64,000 nucleotides of DNA, taken from positions 1 to 64,000 of the forward strand of contig JAYWVB010000061.1 in the NCBI GenBank assembly GCA_039881045.1, read 5' to 3'. A program made the translations under genes and the position numbers. Under the pieces are notes generated by a model. The model made no database searches and was not told where the DNA came from. It saw only the letters and a program-made list of their open reading frames with translations. Each line of letters begins with the position of its first letter. The stretch's first letter is position 1. Shown here in pieces: positions 34,770 through 44,218 of the stretch. The DNA is from Chaetomium olivaceum. Its lineage: Eukaryota; Ascomycota; Sordariomycetes; Sordariales; Chaetomiaceae.

Positions 34770-36412
34770 AACTGGAAAGGGAAGAACAAACCGAGAGTGA
34801 CTCGGAGTGTCGGCTATAGGGGATTGACAGATGGTCAATTGATTGAAAGGTGTTGTCCAAATTCCAGAGATATCGCCGTCGACCGCGTCAAGACATCGTC
34901 TTTATAGTCGTTATAAACAAAACATAAAATCTATCAAACTATTTCCTGTGGCTCGCGCCGACGGGGCGCAAGGATTATGATCTTCATGGCGAGGCTGTGC
35001 TGGCATGGAATCAAAATTTCCAGACTGGAGGTTGAAAGTGACTTGTTACTTCCATTTTAGGAAAAGACTAACGAGCGATCTCCCTGCATGAAAAAAAAGC
35101 CTACTTGTAGGTAAATTTCCGACCCCAAAATCTCACCGCAGCACAGCGCGCGTGGCACTGGATGGTAGGTCAAAGCTCAGGAACGAATAAACGCACTCCA
35201 CGCCTCAATGAGCATCCAAAATTGCCGTTGCTAACCAATTGAATGGAGTTATTCGTAGAGTCTACAAAGAAATGCCGGATGACCGTGGCACTCGTCATTA
35301 AAGGGCAATTACTGTAACGTCCGACGAGGAAAGGGGAAAAAAGGTAAGGTAGGTACCTAGGCACCTATCTATAGCTCAAGCGGTGTCATTGGCTCAGGTA
35401 CTATCCATGATGACGCCCTCTAGCCCCTCAATGAAAGTAGATAGCTTGACGGGCCCGTGAGGAAAGCAATCTTGGATTGTTGGAATGGGCCGCGAGAATG
35501 GCTTGGTGAAATTATAGCTTGAAGGAGAGAGAAGAGACGGGTTTTGGGATGGAGGATGAGCTTTGTAATACAGAAGCCGATAGAAAATGTACGGCTTGAG
35601 GTTCTTGTGCCATTTATAAACGCATTTCGCTGTCGGACATCAACTAGTCTTGACTCGCCATGTCCGTTCCTCTGAACGTTGTGTAGGTAGGTAAGTAGGT
35701 GGTAGTCTAGAATCTAGACCTTATCACTTGAAGGTTGGAATGCTTAGCAGAGCTGTTGGTCGTGATAATCCATCTGGTCAAGATTGAGTTTGTTTGGCGG
35801 GGGCTTGTCGGGGTTAAGGGGAGCATGCTGGCCGTATCTGTGTCCAATTATTGTCCAGAACGGCTTGTCATGAGTCCGTGGTGTTGTAGTGTTGCGGGCC
35901 CCTTCACCGAAACTCTGTCTCAGTTCCAGCCAACATCCGGCGAAATCAGGAGCCATCAAATAACAGTTGCGTTTCCCGCTTGGCGTTACCTACCCAGGGG
36001 CCTGATAGCGGAGACCTCAAGCCCTTTTTGGGCTACACTCCCGAGCATACTGTGTATCATGTGGCTTCTAACCCGGCGATCGGCTCATTCTAGGCGCATT
36101 TATACCTGGACGGCAGCGCAAGTTTGTTGCGTCTCTTGATTGCCCTCTTTACTACTTTTGCTGAACCGAATCACCTGCACGCTGTCGCCGCCAGCTCGCC
36201 GACTCACTGTCCTCCCCAGATCTGGTTTCTTCCCACGTCAAAACGTGCATTCCCCACCGCTCTTAAAAACGGGTTTCCTCGCCAGACCTTCAACATCGGC
36301 ACTTCGCGCCTTTTGGCATACTATTCTACCCACTGAGCGCTCACCGCCACTGCCAGCCTACGAGACATTCTACCAAAGCCTCTCCTACGACCACACCTCC
36401 ACGCCAACCGTC
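34770..36412. other. intergenic with ACCTAGGTA-type motifs
   Basis: No convincing gene is seen. Short palindromic motifs of the GTAGGTACCTAGG type occur at about 35,342-35,374, and GTAGGTAGGTAAGTAGG at about 35,682-35,702. The left part is the promoter of the S33 peptidase gene. Confidence 0.4.
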
Positions 36413-36799
36413 ATGGCGAGCCCACCAACATGCCCCAACGCCGCGATCCCCGCCATCGAGAGCCTACCAATCCCCCAAGACATCAACCTCATGATAATCC
36501 CGGAAACCAACAAGCAAGATCCTGCCATGACCCTCTGCTGCGAGCCCAACCCCGTCCAGATCGTCAACGACTGCTGGCTGTGGTGCGAAATACCGGCGTC
36601 GTACTGGGTCAACGGTACGGCATCCAACGACGCCGTGCAGCAGGCGACGGGGACCTGTCTGCGGACTAACGGGCGGACCTTGACCGAGTTTCGCATTACT
36701 GGTTGGCAGTTTAACGCGGGGGGCCGGGTTGGGGCGGGCTCGGTGAGGTCGGTCGGTCTGTGGGTGTTGGCGCTGTCTGGGTTGGTGTATGTTTTGTAG
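36413..36799 (+). CDS. small Cys-rich protein with hydrophobic C-terminal tail
   Basis: The ATG at 36413 gives 128 residues. Cys residues are ordered as C-x(n)-CC-x(n)-C-x3-C-x(n)-C, with the motif LCCEPNPVQIVNDCWLWCEI followed by an N-glycosylation sequon (NGTAS). The C terminus ends with a hydrophobic stretch (GLWVLALSGLVYVL), like a GPI-attachment signal or tail anchor. There is no good signal peptide at this ATG. The frame is open far upstream (to about 36,140) and a spliced or upstream start could supply one. CC...WCE proteins of this size recur in ascomycetes without known function. The real start is uncertain. Confidence 0.6.
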   Translation: MASPPTCPNAAIPAIESLPIPQDINLMIIPETNKQDPAMTLCCEPNPVQIVNDCWLWCEIPASYWVNGTASNDAVQQATGTCLRTNGRTLTEFRITGWQFNAGGRVGAGSVRSVGLWVLALSGLVYVL

Positions 36800-36991
36800 A
36801 ACGGCTCGGACGTGGCGTGATGGGGGTATGCACGCGTACTTCCGTGGCAGGGTGAAAAGTCGGAGATTATGCCCAGGTGTTAGCTTTTTGCATTAATCTC
36901 GTTCCAGGTTTCTGGTGGTTAATAGGGGCAATCAAGGCTGTTCATCCCATCGTCCCTCCGTGTCAACCTTAGGGTTTGTAAAAGTATGATA

Positions 36992-37038
36992 ACGTACTTG
37001 CATAACGAAGCGCCCACCATAACGAAGCGCCCACTTTT
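36992..37038 (+). repeat. left terminal inverted repeat of the pogo-type element
   Basis: This 47-bp repeat begins ACGTACTTGC right after the TA duplication. Two tandem 17-bp units lie at 37001-37017 and 37018-37034. It matches the reverse complement of 38806-38852 at every position. Confidence 0.95.
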
Positions 37039-37098
37039 CCCGGACCTCAACCACTTTGTGTAAGTCAATTCAGCCACAACAACTCAAATCAATTAAAA

Positions 37099-38754
37099 CT
37101 ACTCGGAGTCACTGTCTTCAGACATCTCGCAAACTACTTGACATGTCCGCGCATTGTGGCCGGGCTTCTTGCAGTTGCTGCAGAGCCGAATGCGTGGCCC
37201 ACCCACTGTTATACAACCACTACTCCCTGACGTTTCCTCGCAGTCCTTATCACCAAGTCCCCGGTCAGCCATCAAACCCTTTGCCTCTTGTAAACTAAGT
37301 GATCCTCCTTCCTGCAGACGCGTTTTCTTTGTCCTACGGCGCTTGCTTAGTCGCTCATTTGCTGTACGAAGTTCCTGGGCCTCAGCTCGGAGTAACACCA
37401 TTTCATGTGCCAATTTTGAGATGCTCTTGGCCTGCAAGTCGATGATGTCGAAAATGTGAGTCGGAGAGCTACCTTGATGGTTCTCGATCTTCCGCTTGAG
37501 AGTGATGGAGCTCTTGGTCGCGTCGTACGCATTGGATGGGGTCTTCAGGGCCCAAGTCGAGGCTGTTCCGGGACGCGAGTTTGGAGGAGATGGGGTAAGT
37601 GGCTTAGGGTCGAGGCAAGAAACTACCAATTCAGGGTCAAAAGGAACAAGGCCAGTTGCTCTAAAGCCCGCTCGTATGTTGTTCGCTGTGATTGAAGCGT
37701 GAAATGCCTCGACAAACGCGTCGAAGAAGTCCTCCTTCGTAATGTGGGTGATCTGCATCCGCATCATCTGCTCAATCCGCTTGCCGTACGAGGCCTTGAG
37801 CGGACTAAAACACCCAACATCAAGAGGCTGGAGAAAGTGGGAAGAATGGGGAGGCATGCAAAGTGTAACAATGTTGTTGGCCTTGCAGAAATCTTCGAAG
37901 TCGACCGAGTGGTGGCTTTCGTGGCCGTCAAGGATGAGCAGTCGATGTACCCCTCTCGTACGGCGTTTGGTAGCCTCGTCGAAATGTTTTAGCCAATCGA
38001 GGCCAATCTCATTTGTTGTCCAGCCATTCTCGCTTGTATGGACTCTCCATTCGGGCTGGAACCGGCTGTCCTGGTACCAAGGGAGGAGGTGGTTTTTCCC
38101 CTTGACGACAAAGTACGGCGGCACGACCCAGCCATCCGCACACACAGCTTGGATCACCGTAACCCACTCTCGATTGCCAGGCTGCTTTGTGCGAGGCCGT
38201 CCACGTCGCTCGGAGCTCGTCACGACCTTTGCACTCGAAAGTATGCCCATCTGGAACCCAGTCTCGTCGAAGTTGTAGATGTCCCCCTCTTGGATCGCGT
38301 ATTTATCGATTACGTTGCGTACGAGCCGAAACCACGCGTTTACTACGTCGGGATCTTCGCATTGGGCTCTCTTGTAATCGATTCGGCGTCGGAAACGCGT
38401 CGTAACCTTGGAATGTCGCTTTACGAAACCGTTTGCCCATCGGGGTCCGACGCCCGACGCGCCGCGTGCGGCCCGAAGGCGATCGGCCATTTCTCGAAGG
38501 TCCGAGAGCTGGGGCTGAAATCCTCGCGCATCAAGGTCGAGTACTCTCTCAAGAAGGACTTGCTCTTCAAAGTCAGTCAGTTTTCGAAGGTTGGCTGGTA
38601 TTTCGCGTCGTGGTTGCTTTCCGGCGCGTCGGTCGCGGAGCGAGCTTCGTGAGACCTCGTAGATCGCAGAAGCTTTTCGGACAGAAAGTTTAGGGTCTTT
38701 CTTGAGAGCTTCAAGCGCAAGGATCATACGAGTTTCTTTTGGAAGAGATTCCAT
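37099..38754 (-). CDS. pogo/Fot1-type DDE transposase with C-terminal zinc knuckle
   Basis: One exon of 551 codons. The N terminus is a psq-type HTH (LALEALKKDPKLSVRKASAI), followed by a CENP-B-type HTH (about residues 60-135, ending RWANGFVKRHSKVTTRFRRR). The DDE_1 catalytic core (about 150-360) shows IYNFDETGFQMG, LLILDGHESHHS and PPHSSHFLQPLDVGCFSPLK, which supply the three acidic residues (D, D, D as in pogo/Fot1). A coiled segment follows (about 430-480). The C terminus has a CCHC knuckle, CSNCKKPGHNARTC. The frame is intact and probably encodes active enzyme. Its binding sites are likely the paired 17-bp units in the terminal repeats. Confidence 0.93.
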   Translation of the reverse strand: MESLPKETRMILALEALKKDPKLSVRKASAIYEVSRSSLRDRRAGKQPRREIPANLRKLTDFEEQVLLERVLDLDARGFQPQLSDLREMADRLRAARGASGVGPRWANGFVKRHSKVTTRFRRRIDYKRAQCEDPDVVNAWFRLVRNVIDKYAIQEGDIYNFDETGFQMGILSSAKVVTSSERRGRPRTKQPGNREWVTVIQAVCADGWVVPPYFVVKGKNHLLPWYQDSRFQPEWRVHTSENGWTTNEIGLDWLKHFDEATKRRTRGVHRLLILDGHESHHSVDFEDFCKANNIVTLCMPPHSSHFLQPLDVGCFSPLKASYGKRIEQMMRMQITHITKEDFFDAFVEAFHASITANNIRAGFRATGLVPFDPELVVSCLDPKPLTPSPPNSRPGTASTWALKTPSNAYDATKSSITLKRKIENHQGSSPTHIFDIIDLQAKSISKLAHEMVLLRAEAQELRTANERLSKRRRTKKTRLQEGGSLSLQEAKGLMADRGLGDKDCEETSGSSGCITVGGPRIRLCSNCKKPGHNARTCQVVCEMSEDSDSE

Positions 38755-38805
38755 TTTGTTGTGTGGAGAAAAGTGAGGATAGAGTTGGAAGGTTGTTAGG
38801 TGTAA

Positions 38806-38852
38806 AAAAGTGGGCGCTTCGTTATGGTGGGCGCTTCGTTATGCAAGTACGT
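38806..38852 (-). repeat. right terminal inverted repeat of the pogo-type element
   Basis: This 47-bp repeat is the exact inverse of the left end. Its 17-bp units lie at 38810-38826 and 38827-38843, and the TA duplication follows at 38853-38854. Confidence 0.95.
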
Positions 38853-38854
38853 TA

Positions 38855-39787
38855 TCGCTTTCTGCTGAGAACCTATCTCACAGTCGGAACAATGAACTGT
38901 AAACTATTGCATTAGTTGGCAACATCCTAGTGTCGATGAGGTGCAGCTCATCGAGCATGATACTCGACCAGGAAGGACGCCATTTCCGGATCCAGGGACA
39001 GCGGTGTGTTCTGCGTTACGGAGTAGGTGCAGAAAAGGGAATTGATCGAACCTAAATCAAGATTGCAACAGCTACCTCCTACCTACCTAATTAGGAAGGA
39101 GCCATTTACCGGAATAGCCCGGCAGCAGCAGACAAACGGCATTTGATCCGTTGACCATGATGTCAACCAGTAGCATATATGTAGTGTATATGCAGCGTCA
39201 ATCAGAACACAGCCCTACTAGGGAAGGCTGAACGAATAAAGGGGCGCTTTGGTTGATATAATCCGCTGCGGGACTCGAAGGATTCCGGAATACGACTCAT
39301 TACTTAGCAAATCAGAGACAGTTGAACCTTGAAGAAATCGATGGTAATGAGGCATTGAGATCGTTGTAGGCGGCCACGTCAGTGTGCTACTCTTGTCTTT
39401 GCTCGTCGTTGGGCAACTCTCTTCCTACCTAGGTACGCAGGTAGTAGGTATTGCTCGTAGCTAAGTAAGTATACACATGACTAAGTACCTTACGTAGATA
39501 TGTTAATTGAGTGATATTATATTTATTAGTTTGTATGTTTGAATTAGATAGTTATACATGTGTGTACAAGAAAAGAAGACACACGTGGGAAGGATAGCCT
39601 ACGGTGCCATCGCTCTTGAAGCCCGCGCTGAAAGAAAGAGAAAAAGAAACCATGTACCTTAGGTATAGAAGCAAAAATCATTAGAGTCATCCCTCTTGCA
39701 TCCAGAAGCAAGTCAACCAACGACTGGCCTCCCATAATGTAATCCGCGCTCAACCCCTTGCCCCTGGCCATCCTCTAGACTACACTA
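38855..39787. other. intergenic with ACCTAGGTA-type motifs
   Basis: No gene is seen. CTACCTACCTAATTAGG-like and CCTACCTAGGTACGCAGG-like motifs lie at about 39,073-39,098 and 39,423-39,453. The stretch near 39,510-39,540 is AT-rich. Confidence 0.4.
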
Positions 39788-41011
39788 TCAATATAATTCA
39801 GTAGGTTTAGGTCTGCCCCATGCAGCAGGGAGTTCAACCGGCCCCTTCGGCTGATGATCATAAACTGGCTTCCAGTTCGCCATAATCCCCATCGGCTCGG
39901 TCGATTGTGGCGGATAACCATAGCCGACTGGGCCAACAGCTGACGTAGTGTGAGAATGGTAGTCATGATGCCCATATGTCGGTTGAGACGCGCCAGGTGG
40001 TGGAGGATAATTGTGACTGCTTCCAGTTTGCTGCCTCATCTTCAACAGCCTCCGCAAGATCAGATACCCCAACACCAACAACGCCACAAACCCCAGCGTC
40101 CCTCCCACCGCCGCACCCGCAATCAGCCCTGCCGAAAGTTCCGATGTCCCTTGATTCTGAGAACTCGCACCCGACGGAGGCGGCGTTTGCAGGGCTTCAC
40201 TTGTAGCCGCGGTCAAAGCGTCTGAGGTCGCTGCAGGTGTGGACAGCTCCGTACTGCTTGTACTAGAAGTGGTTGTGCTGGAGCTTGTCGAGCTTGTCGA
40301 GCTTGTTGTAATCTGCGCTGATGACGACAACGACCACCCCGCAGCTCTCTCGAGATCGGAATACTGTATGTTGCAGCGCACTATGTCATTTCTGGCAGCG
40401 GTACCTGGCGCACAACTTGTCAGGCGCGGACAGCATGCCTTCTCGATGCCCTCGCCGAGGTTTGTGCAGGGAACCGAGTTCTGCTCTTCACAGACGGAGG
40501 GCTGGTCGATGTAGCAGTTGTCGGTCGGTTTGCTGGAGGAAAACGGTTAGCTGGTACCATGGGGTAGAAAATGGGGGGGGAAGGGGTTGAGCGACGGACT
40601 TTCCAACACAGCACCAGCCTTTCCCTAGGGCTTGCTGGCAGCTGGGATATTCTTGACCTTGTCGGACGCCTGAAGAGTTTGTCAGCGAGAACCACGCGAG
40701 AAGTACAGGCCAGGGGCTCTTACAGCAGAGGGTGCGGCTCGGACTGCAGGTCTCGTCACTTGCAGTCGATCCAAAAGCATCTGAGCACCGGTCTCTCCCA
40801 AGAAGAAGGGAGAACGTATCCTCATAGCGCAAGCTGGAACCTGGAGCCATCTCTCCCGCAGTTTGAGACAATCCACTAACACTGGTGCTCTATAACGGGA
40901 CGTAAACAATGACCTTGATTATGCTACAAACCCTCGTTTGTGCAACGGCGGTTCCAACGATCGACAAGAGGGAAATATAAAGTCAGAGAGAGCAAGTCTG
41001 TGAGACATCAT
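39788..41011 (-). CDS. Cys-rich single-pass membrane protein (receptor/mucin-like), possible frame break in signal peptide
   Basis: The C-terminal exon ends at 39788. It codes a Ser/Thr-rich stalk, one strong TM helix (AGAAVGGTLGFVALLVLGYL) and a Pro/Tyr-rich cytoplasmic tail ending RPKPTELY. Upstream exons on the same strand carry a Cys-rich ectodomain: SDETCSPSRTLCC up to a GTAAGA donor, EYPSCQQALGKGWCCVG, then TDNCYIDQPSVCEEQNSVPC and GIEKACCPRLTSC. The first exon should give a signal peptide. ATG at 41011 starts MMSHRLALS, and one base over the sequence continues LYISLLSIVGTAVAQ, a good signal-peptide core, so one base seems missing near 40,979-40,985. Intron borders in the 5' half are approximate. 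Function is unknown; the layout suits a cell-surface sensor. Confidence 0.6.
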
Positions 41012-41633
41012 GATGGCGACGAACGAAATAACTGGGCAGCAAAATTAGCACTGCCATAAACAACGCAACGGAACTCAGTTCGCTACAGAACCTCGCTGTC
41101 TGTGGGCAATATGCAGACCTTGGAAACCAGACTCTCAAGTTCAGCGGTTACCGGGCTGCAAGGCCGTGGTAGGGGCCAAGACGGCCAACTGCGTCTCTTA
41201 CCAGTCTGTCGGGTCCGCACTATGCCCCTTTTCGCCGAGGGTTGATGAGTTGTCGGTTCACCAACCAATTACGCTTATAAGCTTACCGCCCTCAATGAAT
41301 TGCCGCCCTCATCCCCCTGTCCCCAATTGATTACGAGGCGGCAAGCGGATGCGACGCCCTGTTGGTAGCAGGTCTACAGGGGCTTGCAGAAGATGGAGTT
41401 CAGAATCTCGCTCGAGACGCTGTGGCTGTCGGGCAGCACCTCAGCGCTTGCCATCAACATCAATTCCCTCTCCGCCTATTCTGTTTGCTTTCCACATCAC
41501 ACCTTTCTTTATTCTTAGCCAGCAATAAGTATCGCGTTGTTGCCCGTCTTTTTAGCAATTGCCTATGCCTGTCTCCCATTAGGCGATCGACGTGGGTGAA
41601 CAACCCCTGAGAGCCCCAGCGTCCCCAGCGAGA
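41012..41633. other. intergenic between divergent genes
   Basis: No gene is seen. The right part (about 41,440-41,600) is CT-rich and is likely the leader of the DUF3431 gene. Confidence 0.4.
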
Positions 41634-42812
41634 ATGTCGACTTCATCTTTCTTCTCTCGTCTACCTCGCCTCGGTGTTAATGCCACCATGTCAACGCGCT
41701 CCGGGAAAAGAGTGTCGCCCATCCTAGTCCTATCCGCTATCCTCCTCATATTCCTCGGCCTTCATTTCCATCTTCAGTTGGGCTGGTCCCTCTCCTCTAT
41801 CACTCAATCGATCAAAAAGCCACCAGCAGCTGGAATTGTCGTGGCCAGTCTCCGGAAGGAGAACACTTCTTGGGTACATCAATATCTACCGGGCTGGTCA
41901 CGCAGTGTCTATGTCGTGGATGACCCCTCGTCCGAGTTCACAGTCCCCAAAAACAAAGGCCGCGAGGCCATGGTATATCTAACGTATGCCAAACATACCC
42001 ACCGGCAGCCTTCCCCAGCACACCCGGACATGAAAGCTTACCTCGTAAATAGCCACATCATCGACCACTACGACACCCTGGCCCCCACCACCATCTTCGT
42101 GCACGCCGCGCGCTTCGCCTGGCACAACGACGACCCGGACTACGACGCCCTCGCCACCCTGCGCAACCTCCAGCTAGACTATGTCCAGTCCTCAGGCTAC
42201 GTCAACCTGCGCTGCGCCTGGGTGCTGGGCTGCCCCGTCGAGATTCGGCCGCACAAGGACGCTGCCACCGACCTGGACGTCCATGGCGGCGTTGCTGCGG
42301 ATGGGCGCAAACTCACCACCAAGGAGGTTTTTAAGCGCGCGTTTGAGGAGCTGATGCCCGGGATGGAGGTACCCCAGGAAGTAGGCGTCGGTTGCTGCTC
42401 GCAGTTTGCTGTCTCGCGTGAGGCGGTCCACCGCCGGCCGAGGGAGGATTATGTTCGCTGGAGGGACTGGTTGATACAGACGCCGCTGGGGGATGACTTG
42501 TCCGGGAGGGTGTTGGAGTATACGTGGCATAGTGAGTACCTTCTTCTTGGTTTTGCCCTGCTCCGTCCGTCCGATGCTGCTGAGATCATGTGCTGATGGC
42601 CTTTCGTGGTGTTAGTTATCTTCGGGAAGGGAGCTATCTTTTGCCCGTCAACAGCCGAGTGCTACTGCAACTTATACGGGCTGTGCGACTTGGAGTGCAA
42701 GGAGGGTAAGTGCGACGGCCGATATGTCTTGCCGAAGGTTGCGACTCTTCCCAAGGGCTGGCCGAGGGTGGGTTGGTCTGGGGAGGAGAGGAACTTTACG
42801 GGCCCGGAATGA
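41634..42812 (+). CDS. DUF3431-family type II membrane protein (glycosyltransferase-like)
   Basis: Exon 1 is 41634-42531 and exon 2 is 42616-42812, with an 84-nt intron, for 364 residues. After a short basic N terminus there is one signal-anchor helix (PILVLSAILLIFLGLHFHLQ). The lumenal part has DUF3431 signatures: AGIVVASLRKENTSWVHQYL, RSVYVVDDPSS, AYLVNSHIIDHYDTLAPTTI, SGYVNLRCAWVLGCP, VGVGCCSQFAVSREAV and VLEYTWH followed after the intron by IFGKGAIFCPSTAECYCNLY. Fungal DUF3431 proteins are thought to be Golgi glycosyltransferase-like on weak structural grounds; no reaction is established. An in-frame upstream start at 41592 lacks an ATG. Confidence 0.88.
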
Positions 42813-44218
42813 GGCACCGCGAGTCTACGACGCTGCTGGTTTGTTATTCCGTGGGTTTCTTCAGGACCTGCTTGAGTCTGATTGTTGGCTCGTTGGCCGC
42901 CGATTGTCTCCGTACCGCGTACGGAAGATCTTCGCTCAGGAGGCGAGGATGTCCGAGAACGGTAGGATGCCCGAACAATGATTCACCAGCTCTGGCTTCG
43001 GGACTGACCATTCTCGACAGACTTCTTGTGTCCCGCAGCGATTTGCCGTGCCAACGTCGAGACACAGCGGATGAGATTCAGCCATGGCCATGTCGAATTT
43101 TGAAGGAGCACTGTACTCCGGCTCGCCAAGTCGGGACGTGAGTTAAAAGTAAACTCGCGAGTTGGGCGAACCCTGCTCAATAACCAGCGGGCATCCTGCG
43201 ACTTGCAATGTCCGAGTTGTTCAAGGCTTGCCCGGTGGTCGCAATTCTCAGGTGAGACAAGGGGTGCTCTAAGCTGAGATACCTGCCCGTACGAGAAGCA
43301 ACGGGCGCAGGACACTGAGGAGATGTAGGAGATGGCCCTAGGAATATGGCACCGACTCCACCGGATATTCTACCGGCTGCTCTACGACACATGAGCAAAG
43401 GAACAAGCTTAACGGCAGGCACGGATAAACTTTGATGTTCGGCGGCGGCGATGTTTGGCCATGGCGTGGAGCGCACTCAGAGACTGGCTTACAAAAGCAG
43501 CCATATCTGTTAAAATCAGCGGAAACCTTTTCTTCATGTATTGGAGAAGTAGGGAGTTGTTGGGAATATACAGCGCCAGGTCACGGTGGCTCTAGGAGTT
43601 AATAGTAGTGATTAAGACCATGTGAAGCTGGGCATGCCGAAGGCTTACCAATGCAACGTGTCATCCTTAGTGCTCATCTATTTGCCTCTAGTTGGATACA
43701 ATCGAGGAGAAAAGACAGTGATGGGGAAATAGGAGAAGAAGCATTACCCCGAGACGGAGGTGTCTTGGGGAGGGATTTCTGTAATGGTATGATAATCTTA
43801 GTATTGTGTAACTTACGCCCCGGGTTCCCCAACCATTAGTTGCTTGGCACACTTCCATTGGTTTCATCTCAGCCCTGCCGTCGGCTCAGCTCCCTGGCCT
43901 CCCGAGTGGGTCCTGAAACCAACCGATGGCGATAAGGACGTCGATTGCATAGGCCCAACACCTTGACAACCCAGAACCATTGCCAACAACGACGTTGCCG
44001 TCCAACCACCAAGCGCCTGAAAACTTGGTCTGTGGTGCCATATAACTTCCATACAATCCATATCCCGAGGTTTTGACTGTCGGCACCACCACCAAGTACA
44101 CACATGCGTAGAGCTTCTCGACATTTGATCTCGAAAGTCGCAACTAGACAACCTACTTCACTTGCACCTCGAATCCGACGGGGTTCGCTTGGCATCTGCC
44201 TATCTAGAAGGTAACGGC
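42813..44218. other. intergenic
   Basis: No supportable gene is seen. A minus-strand open frame at 43,886-44,143 reads smoothly but lacks an ATG and any recognised motif. The stretch holds the promoter of the flavoprotein/repeat gene. Confidence 0.4.

Larger units (their letters stand above)
36992..38852 (-). mobile_element. complete pogo-type (Tc1/mariner superfamily) DNA transposon
   Basis: The 1,861-bp element is bounded by perfect 47-bp terminal inverted repeats (36992-37038 and 38806-38852) and flanked on both sides by TA (36990-36991 and 38853-38854), the target duplication expected for this superfamily. Each inverted repeat contains two head-to-tail copies of a 17-bp unit (CATAACGAAGCGCCCAC). 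It encodes one intact transposase on the minus strand. The TIRs are identical and the ORF has no stop or RIP-like decay, so insertion is likely recent. Confidence 0.93.

Noticed and set aside
43886..44143. Smooth-looking 85-codon minus-strand frame (YGLYGSYMAPQTKFSGAWWL)
   Set aside because: It opens without an ATG, has no splice sites I can defend and matches no family.
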